This document shows positions 53,919 through 62,371 of a stretch of DNA of 64,000 nucleotides, in pieces. The notes below the pieces were generated by a model, which ran no database searches, was not told the DNA's origin, and worked only from the letters and a program-made list of their open reading frames with translations. The stretch is from Nephrocerus scutellatus. Lineage: Eukaryota > Arthropoda > Insecta > Diptera > Pipunculidae. The DNA lies in NCBI GenBank assembly GCA_947095585.1, contig OX352761.1, positions 90,516,833-90,580,832 on the forward strand, written 5' to 3'. The position numbers and the translations under genes were made by a program. Within the stretch, counting starts at the first letter, position 1. Each line of letters starts with the position of its first letter.

Positions 53919-54672
53919 TGTTACGAAATTCAGGCTTTCGAGTTCGTAATGGATTTTGCAATTAAAACACAACACAAGTTGATTAATTTACAAATAACAA
54001 TTTTAATGACAAACAATAAAATTAACACAAGTTCACAATTTATAATGGTGATTACTTTAAATGTACACATGAACACTTATAACACTAGTACTTCACAATA
54101 ATTCTCTTATGTTATAACTTTATCACTTTACAAGAACTTTTAAAACTGCACTGGTTAAATTCCAAACAACTAATGATCTTACTTCAACCTAACGCCTCTA
54201 TTTATACTCAATCATAAGCATCCAGAAACTTCTAATGTTGCAGACAGAAATATCCAGAAATTGTAGCCTTATTCCCTTATTTAAAACTAACGATACCTTT
54301 ATGTAATGAGTCATCTTCTAAAAATAGACTTCATTTTCAATCATGTTCTTTTACAAAAATCGGGCAAACCGCACAAACCGGTTTGACTACTTGTTTTACC
54401 AGTACACAATGATTCAAACTTGTAGGCGGTTACATTTCAATTTTCAAATAATCTAATAGTCATGAGAGTGCTTACTTTTTAGTACCCAGTATTTTCTTTG
54501 TTCTAATTTAGCACTTATTTGTGGTACATTACGACTAACCTAGGATTGGAACCTTCTTCTGCACTACCGACTACTTTCGTAGCATTTGCTTATTTTAAGT
54601 AGGCAGTATTTACATTGCGATTTATCTTAGTTCTAATTCCATTATATGCGCTACTAACTACTTTTCGTAACA
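53919..54672 (-). repeat. Gypsy A copy 2, 3' LTR
   Basis: 754 bp. Differs from the partner LTR by few substitutions and by about 37 bp near 54553-54600 (CTGCACTACCGACTACTTTC region) that the partner lacks. Confidence 0.9.
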
Positions 54673-54684
54673 TTACCCCCACCT
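54673..54684 (-). other. Polypurine tract
   Basis: TTACCCCCACCTT on the + strand, i.e. AAGGTGGGGGTAA in element sense, adjacent to the LTR and identical to copy 1. Confidence 0.8.
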
Positions 54685-56141
54685 TAATTCTGTTCGTCCC
54701 GAACAGATTCAGCACTCCTTCTGTTGTTGTACCTTGTCAATCTGTCAATGTGAACAACTTTCATTTTACATCTGGGGCTTTGTTGAATCCGATATACAAC
54801 ATCATTAATCCTCTTAATGATCTCATAAGGTCCTTCCCAACTCTGCTGTAGTTTTAGAGATTTACCTTTTCTTCTCTTGGGATTGTAAAGCCAGACCAAA
54901 TCTCCTTCTTGAAATCCACCACAGTTTGCTCGCAGGTCATATCGCGTTTTCATCCGGTTGCTAGCATCCACTATGTTGCTCCTTACTGCAGCATGAACAT
55001 CGATCATCCTCTGCCTTAGATCACTAACGTAGTTCTCTTTTGTTGTCGGTTCTACTGGTGGTGATACAAATTTTATGTCGCATGGTAGACGAAGTTCTCT
55101 GCCAAATACAATCATTGCTGGAGAGTTTTTAGTTGTGTTGTGGACAGCACTACGATAACCCATCATAAACAACGGTATACCACGATCCCATTCATCTTGG
55201 TTGGCATTAACTTCTTTTCGCAGTTGCTCTTCCAGCGTCCTGATGAACCTTTCGACCATTCCATCTGACTGTGGATGTAACGGAGTTGTCCTCGTTTTCT
55301 TGATTTTGAGTACTTGACACAGCTCTTGAAAGACTAGCGATTCAAAATTCCGCCCTTGATCGGAATGTAATTCCAGTGGTACTCCAAATCTGCAGATCCA
55401 ATTGTCCACAAATGCCCTAGACACCGTGCTAGCTTCCTGGTTAACGATGGGATACGCTTCTGCCCATTTACTGAAGTAATCATTGCTCACGAGTATATAG
55501 CGATTTCCATCTCTTGTTTCTGGGAATGAACCAGCTCTGTCCATTGCCACCGGCTCAAATGGTGCTCCAACATTGTACTGTTGCATTTTTCCTCTAGTTT
55601 TTGGTTGCAGTCCTTTGCTTGCTGCACATGTATCACACGTTCGACAACAGTCGTTCACATCTCTACGGCAATTGACCCAATAGAAACGATTCCTAACTTT
55701 ATCTAGCGTCTTATTAACGCCCAAATGCGCTCCTGATGTACCGCTATGTAATTCTTGCAGGACTTCTTTGACTCGATTCATTGGTAGCACAATCTGTGAT
55801 TTTGTGCTTTGACTATCAGCCGATTCCCATTGCCTTATCAGTAGTCCATCTTCCAATCTCAATGACTGCCATTGAGCCCAGTAACTTTTTACTGTAGGAC
55901 TTGCCGTTGCAATCTCGTTCCACTCCGGTCTTTCACCTTGCTCCATCCATTGAAATATTGGATCAATTGAATCATCGCGTACTTGTTCTTCCCTTAGCTG
56001 CTCTTTTGTCCAGCGATCTTCTACTTGTAGTCTTATTTGTGCCCCTACTTCAGAGCACTTCTTGTTTTCTTGCCTTGTACAGTGTTTGCCTTGGGGTGCA
56101 CAAGGTCTTCTGGATAACCCGTCGGCATTATTGTGCAGCAT
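54684..56141 (-). CDS. Gypsy A copy 2, integrase (open frame)
   Basis: 485 open codons, the best-preserved integrase here. Zinc domain H132, H139, C169, C172 (LHSGTSGAHLG ... CCRTCDTC). Catalytic core D201 (VAMDRAGSF), D261 (LHSDQGRNFES), E297 (HPQSDGMVERF). C-terminal GPY/F module (WEGPYEIIKRINDVVYRI) and a basic tail. It would catalyse strand transfer with a 4-bp stagger, matching the 4-bp duplications. The first ATG is not a true start: the frame is the continuation of RNase H, cut off by a one-base deletion at about 56142-56150. Whether any protein is made is doubtful. Confidence 0.9.
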   Translation of the reverse strand: MLHNNADGLSRRPCAPQGKHCTRQENKKCSEVGAQIRLQVEDRWTKEQLREEQVRDDSIDPIFQWMEQGERPEWNEIATASPTVKSYWAQWQSLRLEDGLLIRQWESADSQSTKSQIVLPMNRVKEVLQELHSGTSGAHLGVNKTLDKVRNRFYWVNCRRDVNDCCRTCDTCAASKGLQPKTRGKMQQYNVGAPFEPVAMDRAGSFPETRDGNRYILVSNDYFSKWAEAYPIVNQEASTVSRAFVDNWICRFGVPLELHSDQGRNFESLVFQELCQVLKIKKTRTTPLHPQSDGMVERFIRTLEEQLRKEVNANQDEWDRGIPLFMMGYRSAVHNTTKNSPAMIVFGRELRLPCDIKFVSPPVEPTTKENYVSDLRQRMIDVHAAVRSNIVDASNRMKTRYDLRANCGGFQEGDLVWLYNPKRRKGKSLKLQQSWEGPYEIIKRINDVVYRIQQSPRCKMKVVHIDRLTRYNNRRSAESVRDEQN

Positions 56142-57086
56142 TCCTTTCGATGCTCTGTTCTGAATGTGTATGCCTGAAGTCGTTCAATCCATCTGGCCAC
56201 TTGACCCTCTGGTTCCCTAAACTGCATTAGCCACTTGAGTGCTGCATGGTCAGTTCGAAGAAGGAATTCCTGACCGTATAGGTACTTGTGGAAGTGCTTG
56301 ACGCTATCGACAACAGCTAGCAATTCCCTTCGCGTCACGCAGTAGTTCTTCTCGGGCTTAAAAAGCAAACGGCTGTAGTACGCTATTACACGCTCCTTTC
56401 CTTCTTCATTCTGCGATAGAACCGCTCCTATTCCCGCATTGCTAGCATCAGTGTACAGAATGAAGAGTTCTACTGCCTGTGGATACGCCAGAATCGGAGA
56501 ACTGCACAGCTCTCCCTTCAGCAACTCAAATGATTTTTGGTGCTCATTCGACCATTGGAACTTTTGGTTCTTCTCAGTAAGGCGATGAAGGCTTCGTGCA
56601 ACATCTGCGAAGTTAGGCACAAACCGTCGATAGTATGAGCATAGCCCTAGAAAACTTCGCCGCTCATGTAAGTTCTTTGGTACCGGCCATTCGTTAACAG
56701 CTTCCAACTTCTTGGGATCCGTGCGTACTCCTTGACTGGAAAAACCTACATTTTGGCGGACTCAGCTTTAATCCTGCAGCTTTAATGGTTTCTAGAACTT
56801 GCCGAAGATTGTTCAAATGCTCATTGAATGTACGACCAAAAACAATGATGTCATCTAAATAGACCAGACATGTCTTCCAGCTAAGGCCTCGCAAAACATG
56901 TTCCATTAACCGCTCTAACGTAGCAGGAGCGTTGCATAAACCAAACGGCATTACAGAAAATTGATACAAGCCGTTTCCCGCAGTAAATGCTGTCTTCTCC
57001 TTGTCGTTTTCATGAATTGCTACCTGCCAGTATCCGCTTTTCAGATCCAATGTACTGAAGATTCTGTATCCAAGGTAAACGTACAT
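56045..57086 (-). pseudogene. Gypsy A copy 2, RT C-terminal half and RNase H
   Basis: Starts right after the protease-RT deletion with [19 protein letters not shown], then MPFGLCNAPATLERL and the catalytic [12 protein letters not shown] ~40-bp deletion at about 56740 (after LSPPKC) removes VNFLGHIV and shifts the frame. RNase H continues as FILYTDASNAGIGAVL (56460), YCVTRRELLAVVDS and LLRTDHAALKWL. A single missing A near 56147 then shifts into the integrase frame. Confidence 0.88.
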
Positions 57087-57380
57087 GATTTTCCTTCTAG
57101 CACACCACTAACAACCAAGCTGTAGCTGTCCTTTCCAAGTTTGGCAATGTTCACTGTGACCTTGGGGCTCTCTCCCCTCTTCACCAGCTCACGCCCCGTA
57201 AAGCTGGTGTAACTTCTGATTTCTGATTCTGATTTGCAGCTACGAGGTAAGATGGCTGCTGCACCTCATTCATCTGTGATGCGCCTATCTGCCGTAAATG
57301 TTCAGGCCTCTTAACACGATTCACAGGCTGTACTGTAGTTTGTACCGATCTTGGCTCCTTGCAGTCGCGCATGAAATGTC
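57087..57380 (-). pseudogene. Gypsy A copy 2, protease leader
   Basis: C-terminal gag/leader sequence (MRDCKEPRSVQTTVQPVN, then PALRGVSW*) and the first part of the protease domain up to the codons just before the DTG active site, where the deletion begins. No catalytic Asp remains. Confidence 0.8.
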
Positions 57381-57387
57381 CAGGCTT

Positions 57388-58703
57388 TTAGCATCTAAAA
57401 CATTTTGGACGAGAATTTGATGTGGAATTCCTGTCGTTCTGTAAGCGTCCAGTCATTGATTTTCGAATCTTCTCATCAATGAGGGCTTCTATTTGTGTGA
57501 TGTCCTCAGTTTCCAACTTGCGCAATCTAACTAAATCAGTAGACAAACTGGCTGCTCCGTATTCCAAAGCGGATGCCAATACTTCATTCATTGACTTTCC
57601 TCTGGCTGTTGTCCTCAAATTAAGCTTCAACTGTTCATCTCGAATAGCATTGATGAACGCATATACTGGCAATCCGTCAAAGATACCAGCCGGAACCCCA
57701 CAATAGGCTTGTCGTGCGAGCTTAGTTATTTCACGTTCTAATTCTTGAAGGCTCGCTGTTGTTTCTTCATCTGGAGCTGTATTTTGCTTAGCTCCTGTGT
57801 GTGGGACTGTCCATAACGCAAGTCCAACTCTTTCAAGATTCTTCCAGAACTCATCTCAGCATTTGGAATCATTTGCAAAACATCAGCCGCCTTGCCCCTC
57901 AATGCCAGGATTAGAGAATTTCGCTGTTCTTCAGCACCCCATCCATTATGTTGTACTGCAGCTCCAAACTGTACTTTAAAATTTTCAAATGCTGTCTCAC
58001 CATCGAACGCAGGAGGCTTCAATATTCCTTTCAGGTTACTAGAAGATTCTGGAATTACTCTGTAACTGCTTTGTTGAGTATTCTCTCTGATGAATTGGGT
58101 ACGATTCTCCAATCGGGTCTCGAACTCTGTAATTTTTCCTTCCAGACCGCTCACTTCTTCATGAATTCTACTTATTTCTCCTTTAAGCGTTTGTTGAATT
58201 TCACCCATTTCACCTCTTAGCTTTTCCTGAATAACATCCAGCTTTTGATTTTGCTGATCGAATTTGGAGTTCAGTTCTTGGCTCTGCTGTTGATTTTGTC
58301 GATTCAGCTTTTGGCTTTGCTCTTCCAACTTATCACTATTTTGAAAATTCAAAGCTTTCTTCAGACCTTGACTTTGCTGTTCCAACTTCTCGTTTAATTT
58401 GGAACTCAATTCTAGGTTCTGCTCACTTTGCCGGTCTAGCTTGCTGTTCATTTGCTGCATTAGAGCATTAAACATCGCTTCTATGTTTGGTGCTTCCTTA
58501 TCTTCCGAAGTAGCCGATTTTCGCTCCACTAGCTCCGTCTCAATTGAAAACGGTTCACCAGCCTGCTGTTTTTTTGCTTTAACAACTTGTTGTAATCGGA
58601 GAAATAGCTCTTGCTTATTTCCTGCGGTGCTTAGACCTCGCCTTCCAAGCTCTTCTTTAAGCTGCTGTGAACTATAGGATTTAATGTTCACTGCACTTTC
58701 CAT
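57388..58703 (-). pseudogene. Gypsy A copy 2, gag with N-terminal SAP-like domain
   Basis: ATG at 58701-58703. Residues about 10-40 (YSSQQLKEELGRRGLSTAGN, KQELFLRLQQ) match the SAP helix-loop-helix pattern of DNA/RNA-binding proteins. A Gln/Glu/Lys coiled coil covers about 90-210, then a capsid-like region begins (ILKPPAFDGETAFENFKVQF, GWGAEEQRNSLILALRGKAA). A frameshift near 57738 ends the 321-codon frame; capsid continues in another frame (57388-57672, VYAFINAIRDEQLKLNLRTT). The zinc knuckle CFRC-x-KPGHFMRDC spans 57360-57395 with a stop inside it. The knuckle and capsid are absent from copy 1. Confidence 0.88.
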
Positions 58704-58828
58704 TTTATTATTTAATGTTTATCAGTTTGTAAAATCACCAATTAATTTATTTATTGTTCAACGATTTGTAAAATCTTTCTATCTCTCAATTTGCAAAAAA
58801 AAAAATTTACTCTCTAACGATTTGCAAA

Positions 58829-58846
58829 ATCCCACTTCTGACACCA
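58829..58846 (-). other. Primer binding site, tRNA-Leu type
   Basis: ATCCCACTTCTGACACCA on the + strand; identical to copy 1 at 9535-9552. Confidence 0.85.
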
Positions 58847-58848
58847 AT

Positions 58849-59565
58849 TGTTACGAAATTCAGGCTTTCGAGTTCGTAATGGATTTTGCAATTAAAACAC
58901 AACACAAGTTGATTAATTTACAAATGACAATTTTAATGACAAACAATAAAATTAACACAAGTTCACAATTTATAATGGTGATTACTTTAAATGTACACAT
59001 GAACACTTATGACACTAGTACTTCACAATAATTCTCTTAGGTTATAACTTTATCACTTTACAAGAACTTTTAAAACTGCACTGGTTAAATTCCAAACAAC
59101 TAATGATCTTACTTCAACCTAACGCCTCTATTTTACTCAATCATAAGCATCCAGAAACTTCTAATGTTGCAGACAGAAATATCCAGAAATTGTAGCCTTA
59201 TTCCCTTATTTAAAACTAACGATACTTATATGTAATGAGTCATCTTCTAAAAATAGACTTCATGTTCAATCATGTTCTTTTACAAAAATCGGGCAAACCG
59301 CACAAACCGGTTTGATTACTTGTTTTACCAGTACACAATGATTCAAACTTGCAGGCGGTTACATTTCAATTTTCAAATAATCTAATAGTCATGAGAGTGC
59401 TTACTTTTCAGTACCCAGTATTTTCTTTGTTCTAATTTAGCACTTATTTGTGGTACATTACGACTAACCTAGGATTGGAACCTTCCAAGTAGTATGCAGT
59501 ATTTACATTGCGATTTATCTTAGTTCTAATTCCATTATATGCGCTACTAACTACTTTTCGTAACA
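58849..59565 (-). repeat. Gypsy A copy 2, 5' LTR
   Basis: 717 bp, TGTTACGAAATTC ... CTTTTCGTAACA. See partner at 53919. Confidence 0.9.
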
Positions 59566-59569
59566 ATAC

Positions 59570-59868
59570 ATTACTCCGAATTACACAATCATTATTAATG
59601 CCATTTCACAAAGTTACCATTTATGTGCGTAATAGTATAAAAGTCGAATCGATTATGAACATTCCATTTCATCTTTAAGTAATATGTATGTATTTTGTTT
59701 ACTAATGTGTCTTTTCAATTGCACAAACCGTATCCGAAACCATACCCATAGGTTAGCATTCAAAGTGAAAGAGTTTTCGAAGTTTGAATACTTGCACACA
59801 TGTATCTGCGATTAGAGTATTTACATGAAAAATTTTAATTTTTATGGGTTGTTTTTTATATTTTTAAT
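59570..59868 (+). mobile_element. Helitron-like element, right part of the split copy
   Basis: Resumes at ATTACTCCGAATTACAC, matching the reverse of 32960 leftward to about 32760 without a break, then the 3' end TGCGATTAGAGTATTTACATG ... GGGTTGTTTTTTATA. Together with the left part the element would be about 1.47 kb. Confidence 0.78.
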
Positions 59869-59949
59869 GTCAACAAAATCCGTTCCCCGAAAATGAACAT
59901 TTACAGTGCCATGAGTATTGCGGTTGAATTTATGGAGAGGCGGCATACC

Positions 59950-60410
59950 ACTGGCTACTTTCATAAACAATTTGAAGAAAATCTGGTAAATTTTATAATT
60001 TATTTGAGAGCAAACCCCGAGGCCCGAGCGGCCCGGAATTTTAATAGAAAGGGTTTACATGGGAAACACACATGTGTGCAAAGTTTGAATAAAATCGGCC
60101 GTTAGGAAGTGGGTTAACAACTGATCATAAGATTTGGTGTGTCCGCCAGCCAGCCTGCCAGCCACGGGCACGCGAAGTAAATATAGAAAGTATAAAAATG
60201 AAAATTGTTCATGTAAATTCTCCAATAACCGAAAGTATACTGAATTCCACTATAAATGCTGAAAAATAAAAAACATTCGAAGCACTGCAACCGTACAACA
60301 AAACAATCGTAAAGCAAGCAGCGCTGCTCACTGCGCACCACGCACACAGAACACAGTCACCATAGTATGACATGATTTGATGCCGCTATATGGGAAAAGT
60401 AATATGGTTA
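59950..60410 (-). mobile_element. Helitron-like element, minus orientation
   Basis: 5' end at 60175-60185 (GGGCACGCGAAGTAAATATAG), (GGCT)n-type CCAGCCAGCCTGCCAGCC, one unit leftward. At 60236-60400 the AGCAGCGCTGCT module and GATGCCGCTATAT also match 51120-51290 in reverse, so two truncated copies abut. Confidence 0.6.
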
Positions 60411-60429
60411 AGTTATATTCCCGCAGGGG

Positions 60430-60985
60430 GGTGGGTGATCGATATTAGTGTTGATTTTATGGTTTTCGTGGTCGGTGAGTTGAATGGTGATGGTAAGACA
60501 GCTCTAGAGGGAAGGGGTCGATAACTGATGGGGGGGTTGATTGATATTAGTGTCGATTTTATGGTTTTCGGTGTCGCTGAGTTGAATGGTGATGGTAAGA
60601 CAGCTCTAGAAGATGTGGTCGATAACTGAGGGGGGGGGGGGTGACCGATATTAGTGTCGATTCTATGGTTTCGGGGTCGATGAGTAGAATGGTGATGGTA
60701 AGACAGCTCTAGGGGGATGCGGTCGATAACTGAGAGGGGGTGGGGGTTACCAATATTAGTGTCGATTTTATGGTTTTCGGGGTCGCTGAGTTGAACGGTG
60801 ATGGTAAGACAGCTCTAGGGGTATGGGGTCGATAACGTACAGGGGGTTACCAATATTAGTGTCGATTTTATGGTTTTCGGGGTCGCTGAGTTGAACGGTG
60901 ATGGTAAGACAGCTCTAGGGGTATGGGGTCGATAACGTAGGGGGGGTTACCAATATTAGTGTCGAATTTATATTTATATTTGGAT
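60430..60985 (+). repeat. 100-105-bp minisatellite, about 5.4 units
   Basis: Unit: (G/A)ATATTAGTGTCGATTTTA, TGGTTTTCGGGGTCGCTGAG, TTGAATGGTGATGGTAAGAC, AGCTCTAG, GGTCGATAAC, G run. Starts at 60441, 60543, 60647, 60752, 60852 and 60952; spacing 102, 104, 105, 100, 100. The two right-hand units are almost identical, so the array is expanding or homogenising from the right. It runs without a gap into the ORF1 of the jockey-like element. Confidence 0.85.
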
Positions 60986-61022
60986 GAAGTCAACCAGCTT
61001 TGCGAGGAATCATCTAGCATGA

Positions 61023-62371
61023 TTCGTATGCAATGAATCGGACACTGAAGTGCCCGAATCCAGCAGTGGTGGAGAGGATAACTCCAGCGACGAAGACAGT
61101 CGCAAAGCTTGGTCTTCTCCCGAAACCATGCCCGCAAAGGCAAAAAAAAGGAGGTTGTCTGGAAATTCCAGACCATCATCGCCACCAACATCATCTTCTC
61201 CTGCAGTGGCTGCTGTTGATAAAACAGCTATACCAAAAGAGTCCCAAAAGGTCTCAAATAAGAAGGCACCACCACCAGTCGCTCCATCAAGCCAAAAATC
61301 CCAAACTACGGGACCAACAGCAAAACCTTTTGCCATGCCGCCAATAGTCTGCTGCAGACTAAACGTCGCTGAACTATCAAAGTTCACGAAGAGCGCCAAC
61401 ATTAGTTGCAGAATTCGCAACATCAACAGCAACAAATCAGTCGTTACGGCCATGAACAGAGATGGCCATCAGCTAATTCGGTCTTTCCTACAATCGGGAA
61501 AGACTGAATTTAACACTTATACTGCAAAGGAGGACAGGAAAAAAATGCCGGTCCTAAAAGGTATTCACCACTCCTTTGATGCTGAAGATGTCAAGGAAGC
61601 GTTGACGACAGAGGGTGTCCCTGTACTAGTGGTGAAACCCATCAAATCTCAAAGGACTGCCAAGAAATTTAATCATTTCATTGTCGAGCTAAAGAAGAAC
61701 TGCGATAAAGCGGCAGTTTGCTCAAAAACCCTCCTTTTGAACCAGTTGGTGCATTGGGAAATCTAAAATCGGCGGGCATTACTCAATGCAGAAACTGCCA
61801 AAAATTTGGATATGTCGCAAGTAATTGCGGCATGAAATACAGATGCGTCAAGTGCAAAGACGAGCACTTGCCTGGCCAATGCCCAAGAAATGCAGACAAT
61901 ATAAAAGACGACAACGTTTTCTGCACAAACTGCCAGAAAAATGGACATCCTGCAAACTATAAAGGATGTCCAAAATATAAGGAAAAGGCTGAAAAGCTTA
62001 AAACCGCACAAAAGAAGAAGGAACAACATAGATTCGCCCAGATGTCTGCTTCAAAAACCATAGTAAAGGGAGTAAGTTTTGGTAGTATAGCTGCTATGGG
62101 GACTTCCAGCAAGCCAGCAACGATCAGCAAGCCTCTAACAAGCAGCCATGCAGCATCAAACAGCAAACCAATAAAAAAGCGAGCCCCTAAACCTGTACCA
62201 TCTACCGGAAAAGCCAACATCTTCGAAGATACGGAACGGCTATTTGGAGCTGACCTCTTCACAATTTTACAGAAGGCAAGAGAAGTCGTGCCTGCTAATT
62301 ATAGCAGTCTTGATGACAGGTCCAAAACAACCGTTTTGGGTCGACTTATTTGTGAATTATGTTCACAATAA
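61023..62371 (+). pseudogene. Jockey-like ORF1 (gag-like), one frameshift
   Basis: Open from 61023 with no ATG in frame before DNA-binding sequence starts, so the N-terminus or start is lost; readable as NESDTEVPESSSGGEDNSSD onward. Acidic-Ser/basic-Pro N-terminus, then MPPIVCCRLNVAELSKF, then a PRE_C2HC-like domain (PVLKGIHHSFDAEDVKEAL to KKFNHFIVELKKN). A missing A near 61722 shifts the frame; the next frame carries three zinc knuckles: CRNCQKFGYVASNC (the His is Tyr), CVKCKDEHLPGQC and CTNCQKNGHPANYKGC. Stop at 62369-62371. Would bind element RNA. Confidence 0.85.

Larger units (their letters stand above)
53915..59569 (-). mobile_element. Gypsy family A, copy 2, with TSD
   Basis: Element 53919-59565 (5.65 kb), minus orientation, between direct repeats ATAC at 53915-53918 and 59566-59569. 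LTRs, primer site, gag, integrase and polypurine tract as in copy 1. About 1 kb is deleted from the protease through the first RT blocks: the joint at about 57068-57073 has the 3-bp microhomology CAG. The rest is better preserved than copy 1 for gag and integrase. Non-autonomous. Confidence 0.92.
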
